64,000 nucleotides of DNA from the NCBI GenBank assembly GCA_964017065.1, contig OZ024790.1, positions 10,118,403 to 10,182,402 on the forward strand. The letters are read 5' to 3'. The stretch comes from Haliclona indistincta (lineage: Eukaryota; Porifera; Demospongiae; Haplosclerida; Chalinidae). The translations under genes were made by a program, and so were the position numbers. The stretch's first letter is position 1; each line of letters opens with the position of its first letter. Under the pieces are notes generated by a model. The model had not been told where the DNA came from. It worked only from the letters and a program-made list of their open reading frames with translations, and searched no databases. Positions 10,101-20,263 of the stretch are shown here, one piece after another.

Positions 10101-10489
10101 CAGTGGCAGGGGCGGATACAGGATTCGAAAAAGGGGGGGGCCAAACAGTGGAGGGAAATGTTTGGAGGGCACTGAATGCGCGCGCTTGCGCGCGCGGGAT
10201 TTTTTTGAAAAATAGCTAATTAATATTCATTAGAATACGTCATTTTAAACTGCGTTCGCGGTAGCCTGTAGCTGTTGGAGAGCAAGACAGACCGCGAAAC
10301 ATGGTTATAGACTTGATACTACAGTACTAGTAGTCCCCAGCTAGCTGCTCGTCGTGTATATGTAGGAGCTCGTGCGCGTGTTAACGATCGAGAGGCGTGG
10401 CAATCAATAAAATAGTCTATGAATTAATTAAACGTGCTCGCGAAGGGGGGGGAATTGGCCCCCGATTCCCCCCCCTGGATCCGCCACTG
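10101..10489. mobile_element. MITE with CAGTGGCGGAT-type termini
   Basis: The left end reads CAGTGGCAGGGGCGGATACAGG, with an insertion relative to the right end, whose complement reads CAGTGGCGGATCCAGG. G-runs follow inside both ends. It is absent from copy B. The ends resemble those of hAT-like non-autonomous elements. I could not see a clear 8-bp target duplication. Confidence 0.7.
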
Positions 10490-11284
10490 AGTGATGTCCT
10501 TGTTAATTTCGATTTGAGGGGTGGGGTTCCACTGTGTAAGAAGTTGCTCTCTATTGAGTACAGTAGATACAGATACTTCCTTCCTCGATAATGTTAGTGT
10601 ATGTTCAATTCACCATACACAGGATTGTCGTGTCTCTCGTGCTGGTGTCGTGAAAATCAGGTACGAGGATAGGATTGCGCAACCACCTTGTCTCAAAGAT
10701 GCACAAGCTCCTCTCACTCCGGAAACCTACCAGTCAAAGTTCTACTCATTGTTGTATCACGAGGAAGAAGTGCATTCTAAGATACTAGCTAATAGGTAAG
10801 TGTTGTCTACTAGACAAAGAGCATTATTAGCAGTTGCCTATAAGCATTGTTACAAAAATATCAGTGATGTGTGCTACAAAGTATGTGTGGGAATTAAATA
10901 CTGTAGAAAATTTTCTTAGTGGGACCAATAAATTTGTGATTTGAACAAGTGTAATACAAATTTTTTGTGGATTTCAGTTTGTGAATTTTTCTGCTCATAA
11001 ATATAACACGCATAGAAGACACCAGGTCTACAGTATTCCCATTTTATTGGTTTGCATTTTAGTGTAGTAAAATCAGAGACTTGGTGATGTTTTGATATCG
11101 CCTACGAAGTACATGTAGCAGGTATTGTGTCTTGCAATGAGTGCCAAGCAATTGGAGTCCCTACTAGCTGTTGGAGCCAACTAATGCATATACCGTCATG
11201 TCATTACTACTTGCTTAACAAACAATTGGATTGTGATCTTTACTTTTTGAATGTGTATCTCTCTATAGATGTGATGGGGAGTAT

Positions 11285-11789
11285 CTCTCACTCACTTACT
11301 CACTCACTCTAGTGTCGTTCCCGTGCTGATTTGATCTGACCATTGATTGATTGATGCTTCGGCAGAACAGCAGTCGTTCATCATTTTTGCTAAGAGCCAT
11401 GCTGTTCACACCACTTGAACCAATAGCTGTGCAATTGAAACACTCCTTTCAGCTAGATCATCATTGTATTCAAACAAGCTCTGTAGTGTACATCATGGGC
11501 TACTCAGTACAGTTATTCAACTTTTCAAACACAAAAGGTCTCTATAGCACTGATCCAAGGGAAGGTAACACAAAAAATTTAATAGACAACTAATTCAACA
11601 ACGCTAGTATCAGTACAATACTCGGTTTTGTTTAAATCAGCATCAAACATGTATTATAATGTTAAGCACAAACCCTGGAACTGAAGAGGGATTTTCCTAA
11701 AAATGTAACAAGTGACCTGCTATATAGCTTATAAATTTTAACCTTCTTTGCTAGTGTCATGTCAAGAGTATAATTATGTCATATTCTTG

Positions 11790-11790
<1 letters not shown>
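11285..11790 (+). other. Intergenic stretch after copy A
   Basis: Apart from a short run of CACT repeats near 11287-11312, no gene or recognisable element is visible. It joins truncated helicase copy A to the DPYD remnant. Confidence 0.4.

Positions 11791-11868
<78 letters not shown>
11791..11868 (+). repeat. (TC)n microsatellite abutting a DPYD exon remnant
   Basis: A pure TC run of about 78 bp passes into CCCTCCC and then directly into codons for [10 protein letters not shown]. No AG acceptor remains between run and exon. Confidence 0.9.
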
Positions 11869-11869
<1 letters not shown>

Positions 11870-11872
<3 letters not shown>

Positions 11873-12753
11873 CCTCCCGCCTGGGTTCCCCATCCTTGCT
11901 GCAGGGGGTGTGGACTCTGCTGAGTCAGCATTACAGTTCCTGCACTGTGGAGCAAGTGTGGTACAGGTGTGTGGACACATGTCAGCTCAATCTCTCATCT
12001 CTCTCTCTCTCTCTCTCTCTCTTGTTGTATCACTGTGCAGGTGTGTAGTGCTATACACAATCAGGAGTTCACTCTAGTTGAGGACTATTGAAGACATTGC
12101 TATACTTACAGGTAATATACACTAAGCGTTACTCCACTGCTATCTTGAGTGTAGTACCGTAACGGTAAGTATGTAAACTTTTGATTCCTAATTATGATAA
12201 TCTTACTACAGGCAGTAGAATAAGATGAGTTGGCTGAATGGGATGGTCAGAGCCCTCCTACACCCAAACACCAGAAGGGAAAACTCATCACACCTAAGAT
12301 CAAGGACGTCATTGGAAAGGTCACTTCCCCTCTCTCTACATTCTCCTCTTGAATCTGCCACCCCCTGTAGAGTTTGCCAGAGTTTGGTCCATATCTGAAG
12401 GAGAAGGAAGAGCGTATTGCCAACTACAAGAAGACTATGGACCCTCTGAAGGAGTTCCTACCAGAGAACCATCGTCCACCATACAAACCAACCAAGCCAA
12501 TACCAGCTGTTAAAGTGAGTCAGTCCATCAATCATGTGCAGATGTACTCGTCACTACAGGATGTTATTGGGCGTGCTCTTCCTCGTATCGGAGCATGGGG
12601 ACAGCTAGACGGACAAGCTGTGGCAATCATTGATGAAGACATGTGTATCAACTGTGGCAAGTGCTACATGGACTCTGGATACCAGGCCATCACCTTTGAC
12701 CCTGACACTCACCTACCCCACATCACTGAGGAGTGTACTGGCTGCACACTGTG
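11870..12753 (+). pseudogene. DPYD: Dihydropyrimidine dehydrogenase C-terminal fragment
   Basis: DPYD reduces uracil and thymine with NADPH, the first step of pyrimidine breakdown. Remnants here match the C-terminal third of animal [20 protein letters not shown] (about 11876), [16 protein letters not shown] (about 12042), a WDGQSPPTPKHQKGK exon (about 12233-12320) and GPYLKEKEER to the ferredoxin-like end (12370-12753, interrupted by a 45-bp intron 12514-12558). Signs of decay: no acceptor before the first exon, a TGA after EDY from lost bases, loss of the residues around the fourth Cys of the first [4Fe-4S] motif (CINCGKCYM runs straight to DSGYQAI), and truncation at TGCTLC by a repeat end. 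Confidence 0.85.
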
Positions 12754-12931
12754 CAGTGGCGGATACAGAAGGGTTCCATAGAACCCCCAATAATGATATT
12801 CACAAGCTACATTAATTGTGTAATTAATTATGAGGATTTAGTTTACACAATCATAACTAGGGGTTGTCCCACATTCACCACGTGCAAGACCATCTCTAAG
12901 TGACCCAGTCGGGCAGCTCCCTCCCTGCGCG
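12754..12931. mobile_element. Terminus of a CAGTGGCGGAT-type element, then leader sequence
   Basis: The sequence from 12754 begins CAGTGGCGGATACAG, the same terminal motif as the MITE at 10101, and interrupts the DPYD reading frame. I did not find its other end. The last ~50 bp resembles the sequence before receptor copy 1 and is probably the leader of copy 2. Confidence 0.55.
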
Positions 12932-14966
12932 ATGTACTGTACAGGAATATTGTGTAACTTGTTTTTGTGTTTTTTAATTGCAACGGTTGAATCATATCCG
13001 GTTTTTCTCACTACTGACAGACAGTGGTGTACGCATAGTCTTGAATTCGAGTACGGTTGATAAGGTGTTTAGTAACAATCAAGATCTCTACGTCGACACA
13101 TTCTTCTATGATGCAAGCTATGTCCGCTCACATCTGGTAAACGCAAATTTCTTCAAAGGTTTCTGTGAAGCTCAAGATCTCCCGACACCACACGAACGTT
13201 CCAGTATTCTTCTTTCAACTAGGAAGTTGTTGCTGAAAGTAGACGGTAGACGAGAGTTCGGAGTGGAAAGTTCCAGTATTCTTGTTTCAACTAGGAAGTT
13301 GTTGCTGAAAGTAGGCCGTAGACGAGAGTTCAGAGTGGTACGTTCTCCCTTGTCCAATAGCTTTCGCATATCTGCTTGTGGTGCAAAACACTTCATGCCG
13401 TGTGGCGTTTTACTAATAAATTTTCATACATGGAAGTCTTACAGGAACTTTCTCAACAATAAATCAGCTTTTTATGAAGATCTTTGTCATCTGGAATCCA
13501 AGTGTTTTCCATTTGGAACTTACCTTCCAATCACATCATCTGCTACGTACTTTGAGCTAAAATTAGGAAGTTTCTATCAACAAGCTATGATTGTATATGA
13601 AAGCCTCATGCTAGATGTCACCTTTTATTGATGCTAAAACCTTTCTCAGAGCTGCTAAGGTCCCGGGTACGAATGTGAACCCAAAATTAATTTGCAAATA
13701 TGCTAAACAAAGTCTGTGCAATTATGGGCTTGCAGGACGAAGTGCAGTATTCAGATATTTGCCATCACTGCCAATACCATTGTACAATATGAATGACCTC
13801 TTTCATCTATGCTCTGCAATATTTAATAATACTTCTCTCCGCATTTACTTTGATGTTGCTTTGCCAGCCTATAACAAAATTTATGTGCATCCAGAGATCA
13901 TAGTGATAGAGCCTTTGGCTTACACAGATTATATAGTCAGCATCACAGAGGTCATGATGGATCCTAGGGTTATGTATACTATATTAACGTACAAATTTCA
14001 TATAATAATCAGCCTTATCACATTCTTCATCATCAATTGCTGTCTAAAGAAGCAGTTTTATATTCTTACTGGTATTATTTTGATTTATTGTTTTAAATTG
14101 TTTGCATATTTTTCTATTGTACTAATTGTTTTTCGTGTTTTTCATTTTGTTCATGATAGTTTTTTTCCAGTGATTTTTCATGATCGAGAATTATTGAAAG
14201 AATCAGTTATTTGGTATTTTTCTTTTCCAGTTTCTGTTATTATTAACCATTATTTACCAGAAATCGTGCAGGTTATTTCAGCACTAGCCCTTCTTCTCCT
14301 CAAGTGGTGTCTCAAGGTAAGTAAGCCAACATGATGACCACTTTTACGATTAAATTCAAACTCTTGTTTTTCAGAAAGTATTCAATTGTTATTGCAAAAG
14401 ATCCCAGGATGTGTCAAATACACCAGGTACATGTGTATCACTCATTTTTATCAAGTTTTATTTCTTGTTGCTATCATGTATGTCATGCAGATTGCGTATA
14501 ATTCTAGTAATCAGATGCATTATGCCAGTATAAGTTAGCTAAACAATAATACCCCTATAAAGATAGCCTATTTACAATGTTCAATTTGAATGAGTTTGTA
14601 CAGAACCAGAAGTTATGTTTCTTCTGAATTACAGATTCTGAACAAACAGCTTCATCTACTGTGCTCCGCTCACCACTGGAGAAACCACCCAAACTGTATG
14701 ACCTACTCAACAGAGTTGCTGCAAAAATTCCTGCCAAATGGAAAATAGTGGGAATTCAACTCAAAATAGAGATTGGAAGTTTAGAGAGTTTATCCATCAA
14801 TTACCAAGATGACTATCATCGTTACACTGAAGTATTCGAGTTGTGGAGAAAGTGTGGTTCATCGCCCTACACCTGGGCTACCATCATTGATGCTCTCAGA
14901 GAACCCAGCATTGGAGAGATGGTACTAGCAAATAATGTTCAGCAGTGGGTAGAAAACAATGCTTAG
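12932..14966 (+). pseudogene. Death-domain membrane receptor, copy 2 (ectodomain frameshifts)
   Basis: Paralogue of the copy at 6292. Exon 1 (12932-14316) encodes the signal peptide, ectodomain and hydrophobic segments, exon 2 is 14375-14426, and exon 3 is 14635-14966. Phases across the two introns are consistent (0 then 1). The Death domain is intact (LYDLLNRVAAKIPAKW, then FELWRKCGSSPYTWATIIDAL). The ectodomain frame is broken twice: a 4-bp GACA duplication near 13012-13020, and an 8-bp deletion near 13615. An in-frame tandem duplication of about 72 bp lies at 13201-13340. Either this copy is a pseudogene, or assembly errors or alternative transcription affect it. Its stop lies 93 bp before the helicase ATG at 15060. 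Confidence 0.65.
13201..13340 (+). repeat. Tandem ~72-bp duplication in receptor copy 2
   Basis: Two similar units both contain CTAGGAAGTTGTTGCTGAAA and a GACGAGAGTTC end. Receptor copy 1 has only one unit at the matching place. Confidence 0.85.
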
Positions 14967-15059
14967 GACACCAAACTAGAGATCATTGCACTGAACTAAT
15001 TATAGATGGTAATTAGATTCATAGTTATTATTGTTATTGTTATCAGGCTTCTCATTATC

Positions 15060-18000
15060 ATGGCGTCCAACTCGCATCCCGTAGCGAAAGAACAAAATAT
15101 CGCGATCGCTGTGTGTAGGATCTGTTACAAGAAGACGCCTACTGATAGAGACCTACTGACTGTGTACTGTAGAAGTTACGCAGTACATCGTGGACATCCT
15201 ACACAAGCAGAAATACTGGTCACGTGGTCTGAACAGAAGCGGTTGTTAGTGGCTGTACGTCCTCTACCGGATCCACCTCGCACGAGTAGACTGTACACTC
15301 TGTGCAGTAAGGGAAGGAAGTGTCCTGGAGTCGTCTGTGTGTCAGCACACAGCGAGGAGGAGCTGAGAGCGTGGAATAGTTTGTGTGAGAAATTAATAAG
15401 ACCACAAAATCAACCATTGTTACCTCACGTTGTAACACAGTCTAATATCGGTGAGAGACGTATATTATAGCAATCTCTAGTCCCTGTGAACATAATCTTC
15501 ATTCAGGGCATCCTCAAGTGTCACAGCCTCAACCAAACACGGCTATACAGATGACGTCATCATCCGTGAGTGCTGTTTCTTCTAGTTCATAAGTTAGTGA
15601 TTCAAGAATGTGTTGTTTCTGATATTCATGTCAGTGTGTGCCTCCGTGCACCAGGTATATTCTCACCATAGCTCTTTAACTTAAGACTATTTTACCTTTT
15701 GGGACATCCAATGCAGAATGCATAAAAAATTTTACCAGTACTTACGGTAAAATCTAGACCATTGAGATACACTGACATTGTCCTGATTAGAGAGGTATCC
15801 CGATATCAGAGGTTGCTATAGATACAAAGTGTTGATCTGAGATCAAAATGCAGTGACCACATTGCAGTGGATTTTGTTAATTTTGAGGGGTCGGGTTCCA
15901 CTGTATAACTTTCATCAGAAGTTGCTCTCTATTGAGTACAGTAGATACAGATACTTCCTTCCTCGATAATGATAGTGTTTGTTCAATTCACCATACACAG
16001 GATTGTCGTGTCTCTCGTGCTGGTGTCGTGAAAATCAAGTATGAGGATAGGATTGCACAACCACCTTGTCTCAAAGATGCACAAGCTCCTCTCACTCCGG
16101 AAACCTACCAGTCAAAGTTCTACTCACTGTTGTATCACGAGGAAGAAGTGCATTCTAATATACTGGCTAATAGGTATGTGTTGTCTACTAGACAAAGAGC
16201 ATCATTAGCAGCTGCCTATAAGCATTGTTACTCAAATATTAGAGGTGCGCACAAATTTTTGTACAAGTATACAAATATACTGTAGGAAATTTTCCTAATT
16301 TTGCGATTTGTAATACAAAATGAGTAATTTTTTGCCCATTTCATTTTGTGAATTAAAAAAATTTAGCACGCATGGTAGTCTCATGTTGGTTGTGAGAGTG
16401 AGTTTGCATTTTAGTGGGTGGAGTCTTTGATGTCGTCCACGAAGTACATGTGTAACAATAAATGCAGGTATCGTGTTTTACAATGTTGTGTATGGAAAAC
16501 CCGGAACGCCGGATCGGCCAGATTGAACACCTCGCCCATAATTATTATACTACTAAACCCAAGACCCTAAAAACCTTCGCCTAACGGCGCCCAGTATTCG
16601 CTTAACTGCACCCAGTATGGACCTAACGGCGCCCAGTAATTCGCCTAATTATGGGCGTGGTGTTCTATCCGGCTGATCCGTGTGATCTGGCGTTCCGGGT
16701 TTTCCATACACCCTTTAAAATGAGTGCCATGAAATACAAAAATGGGGGTTGTGCTTCGTGGGGTCCATAGCTGTTGTAGCTGACTGATGCATGCATGTAT
16801 CATCATGTCATTACTACTTGCTTAACAAATAATTGGATTGAGATCTTAATTTGTATCTCTCTATAGATGTGATGGTGAGTACTTGGTGATTATATTTGAG
16901 CAAGGAGACATTCCAGAATGGATTAATTACGGCAATCCTTCTAGTAGATATGCTTGCATAGCTGGAATGACAGCCGATCAGATTATGTATGCTACTCAAG
17001 CTAGTGAATGCCTTTATGTTGTTGACAAAAGCAGCGAGACTTCAGAAGTTTTAGTACATGCTGAGATTCTGTTTGAGAATTTTCAAAGCTATTATGATGA
17101 GTTATTGATTGAATTCACGGCTACTGAAGTTCCAATATTGGAGAGACGCTTTACAAATGGTCGACAGGAATGTCAAATGAAGCTGACGATAGAGTTTGAG
17201 GTCAAGCACCTATATTTTGATTTGTTGCAGAAGAGTCTGAACTCTTTGTCCAATACACAAATCGCCCGGTTGTTTCCCAAACCGAATGATAACTTTGCTA
17301 GTAGTTTTCGCTGTGTTCCTCGTTCGATTGTCTACGGTTTTATGATGCTTGACAAGACGAGTCAATTTCCTGCTCTCGATATAGTCACTGGTAGCAAGTC
17401 TCGAGCTCCTGTTCTTTTGACTGGTGCGTTTGGAACAGGTAAAACTCGTTTGCTTGCTGTGGCTACACATTTCTTCATCGAAGAAGGGAAATCAAAGAAC
17501 AAACCAACACGTGTTCTCATTTGTGCTCATCATCAAGTCACTGCCAGCTCTTATGTTGAAGACTACTTCAGCAAGATGCTCAAAGACAGAACCCGTCCAT
17601 GGGATACCAGAGTGGTTAGAATAGGCCGAGAAACAAGAACATCAAAATTGTACACTGCATGTAAAATTGATGAGTTTAGGCGATTGTTTCCTAGAGAGCT
17701 TTTTCAAGAGAAATATATAGTAGTTGTGACCACTTGTCTTACTGCACTTAGTGCTTCTCGCACTATTGGTGACAACTTCTTTACGCACATTCTCCTTGAC
17801 GAGGCAGCTCAAGCTAGAGAACCAGAGGCAGTTGCTCCTTTTTGCATGGCTAACAAGGATACAAAGATTGTCATTGCTGGAGACGATCGCCAAGTAAGCA
17901 AGATAGTGGCTATTGTGGTATTGTTAATAATGATTTATTATCGTCATTATTGTAGGTTGGACCAGAAATCCTTGTGTTGGGTGAGGTACCTCAAGCTCAT

Positions 18001-20059
18001 GGACTAGCCGTTCCTCTCATCACTCGTCTACTAAAGCTGTATAAAGGTCAAAATCTTCCAACTGCTAACCTCAACACCAACTATCGCTGCCATGAGTCGA
18101 TTGTCAAAATAGCTCACTCTTTGTCGTACTCTAAGAACCTGATAGCATGTGCCTCTAACACAGCTATCCCTGGGATACCAAGCCCTGTCTGGTTTGTGTG
18201 CTCTAGCCTCGACAAGAAGCCACCAGTCAACAAGGAGTCCAGTCAAAGAGAAGCCAAGATTCTTTCTGATCATCTTCGAATATTCTTTCCTGATGACAAA
18301 CGTGGTATCTGCATCATGGCAACAAACAGACGACAGGTAAAACCTTTTTAACACAATATAAAAATTATGATAAGCCTGTAAAAATATTTTGTATTCCTGA
18401 TCTTTGCCTATAGGTGAAGACTATTGAATTTGAATTGAGAGCTTTGGAAGAGCAAAAGAAAGTCAATATGAAACAAATGCAGTTTTTGCCCACGTATCTT
18501 ATACAAGGTGAGAAATAAAGTGACAATATACAAGATTTGAATAATCTCATTCAGGTCGTGAGTTCCGAGCTCTCTTCATGAGCACTATCGAGGCACTTGA
18601 CTCGTCGGGGTACTCCCTTAACCCGACCAAGAGCCTGTGCAGTCCCAGTGTCTTCAACACCGCCATCACCAGAGCCAAGAGTCTGATTGTTGCTATCGGT
18701 AACCCGTACACTCTCATGGACGTTGAGCAGAGGAGGCCGGGCAATGAAACGTTCTGTTGGGCCGAGTACCTCCACAGATGCTTCATGGAATCTGCTGTGG
18801 TGTTTCCGATTGAAACAAAGGATGAAGAAATCGAACACCTCCAGGCAGTCGTGCTAGGGAAAGGTGGGATAAAGCCTCCATATCCAACCTTCCTTCCACT
18901 ACCACCTGTAAGATCCCTGCCTAAACCTCCAAGACGCAGCAGATCAAAGAAAAAATCACAGCCACAACCAGCTAAGCCTTCTCCATCTAAAAAACCAGCT
19001 AAGATCAAAGCACAGCCTAAACCCAAAGCAGTCCCTAAGGCTCAAGCTCCCAAACCATCTACTAAGCCTCAAGCATCCAATGTGAAAGCTCCTCCCAACC
19101 CCTCAACTCCCAAGGTGAAGCCTACGCCACAAGCACTTTCTAAGCCCCTGACTGAAGCCCCTCCTAAGCTATCACATCAGCCTGCATCACAGGCTTCTCC
19201 CAAGTCAGTATCTACTAAGCCCTCAACTTCTCAGGATCCTGTTAAGCCCACAACTCCGGTACCGCCCAACCCCTCATTTCCTCAGTCTTCTGCTCCAATC
19301 CTTCAATCACCTTCCAACCACTCGTTTCCTCAATCTTGCGTTCCAATCTTTCAGTCGCCTCCCGACCTCTCATGCCTACCTTCCTCACCGTCGTCTCCAT
19401 CACTCTCTCGCTCTTCAAAAGAACCATCCTTTTCCTCTCCAGAATTATCACCTTCTTCATTGCTATCAACCACTTCCTCTGCACGATCTACACGAAACAA
19501 CACCAGCACACCACTTGCAACTACGTCCGCCTACTTTATAATCAACAAGGACATCTTCCTCGGCTTAAATACTTCAGATAGTCACCTTACTGCGATAATC
19601 TCTGGTCCTGTCAAAAGCACAGCTGTTGGTACGCAAACAACGTTCAACCCAAAAGTTGTCCACAAAGGAGTAAACAACAGCGTTATTCAAATCCCTGCAA
19701 TAACTCTAATTGGTGCCTACTCTCTACTGATCTCGCAATCGGATTCGGAATCGAATTTTAGCGAGCTGTTCCAGTTGAACGTATTTGACCCTCGCGCTGT
19801 ACGGCTGCAACCGTGTAGCCAGATCACCTGCGGTGTGAACGAGAAGCTTTGCTGGGTTGTTGACTGTTCCAACGCTGGGCCGGGATTCGTCACTTGTCAG
19901 ATAAACGGAGACTATGTAGGCGTAGCCGTTGAGCAATCGCCTCAAGAAGACCGTCATGTCATCTCCTTCACGCCATCTAGCGTGGGGCTGTACATTCTTG
20001 AGGTGATGTACAATAGTTATAACACAGGAAACACTTTATCCATTCATGTAAACTGGTAA
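15060..20059 (+). CDS. CCCH zinc-finger SF1 helicase with C-terminal filamin-type domain (copy B)
   Basis: A predicted RNA helicase of the HELZ/MOV10/UPF1 group. Exons: 15060-15450, 15507-15565, 16001-16173, 16867-17893, 17956-18336, 18414-18507, 18555-20059. All phases agree and give 1209 residues. The N-terminus has a C-x5-C-x4-C-x3-H finger ending CVSAH. A TYQSKFYSLLYHEEE segment resembles the MOV10/HELZ pre-helicase region. The helicase core has GAFGTGKT (about residue 395), DEAAQ (about 519), AGDDRQVGP (about 549) and TAITRAKS (about 745). A basic, then Ser/Pro-rich linker (about 817-1027) leads to a filamin-like Ig domain (NAGPG, then SVGLYILEVMYN) at the end. That fusion is unusual. 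The start is the ATG closest to the conserved first exon. It lies 93 bp after the Death-domain exon of receptor copy 2. Confidence 0.9.
16489..16710. mobile_element. 222-bp MITE in helicase B intron 3
   Basis: Perfect 22-bp terminal inverted repeats (outer sequence TGTATGGAAAACCCGG) bound the element. Inside are about three related units of CCTAACGGCGCCCAGTA. Copy A has an empty matching site, so it inserted after the duplication or was lost there. Confidence 0.85.
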
Positions 20060-20263
20060 TAATCATCTTCTATTTACACCGTATATTTTATTTACACCGT
20101 ATATTTATTTTGCACTAAAATTATTATTATTTATTTTATGCACCGATTGAAGTTAAAATTGAACCTAAAAATTGACAATCAACGGGGGCGCGATTAAATT
20201 TTCTGCTCAATCCTCCGAAGGTGGGCGTGTTTCTTTGTCACTACATACGACTCAGTTGTCCAT
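20060..20263 (+). promoter_or_regulatory. Spacer between helicases B and C
   Basis: The 204-bp gap holds a duplicated TTTACACCGTATATTT tract just after the stop of copy B, then a GC-richer part that is the likely promoter of copy C. No other gene fits. Confidence 0.45.

Larger units (their letters stand above)
8383..11284 (+). pseudogene. Truncated zinc-finger helicase copy A
   Basis: This is a partial copy of the helicase gene at 15060. Exon 1 begins at the ATG at 8383 (MASNSHPVAKEQ) and has extra bases near 8516-8535, including a 4-bp insertion that shifts the frame. Exon 2 (9762-9820) and exon 3 (10623-10795, with the TYQSKFYSLL motif) are preserved with matching splice sites. Exon 4 starts at 11269 and stops matching about 15 bp later, so the whole helicase core is missing. 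Intron 1 carries a ~910-bp insertion (8776-9688) and intron 2 an inverted-repeat element (10101-10489). It lies 90 bp after receptor copy 1, the same arrangement as the intact cassette. Confidence 0.8.

Noticed and set aside
10397..10591. Short plus-strand frame in the copy A intron
   Set aside because: It starts inside the MITE and crosses its G-run terminus, so it is not a gene.
11748..12077. Long Ser/Leu open frames (and Arg/Glu frames on the other strand)
   Set aside because: They run through a (TC)n microsatellite; open frames there are a product of the repeat. The same holds at 40472-41146, 44056-44505 and 55160-55486.
15594..15665. Additional exon between helicase B exons 2 and 3
   Set aside because: The block is shared by three copies and has splice-like edges, but it enters with an in-frame TAG. 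Skipping it gives perfect phases from exon 2 to exon 3.
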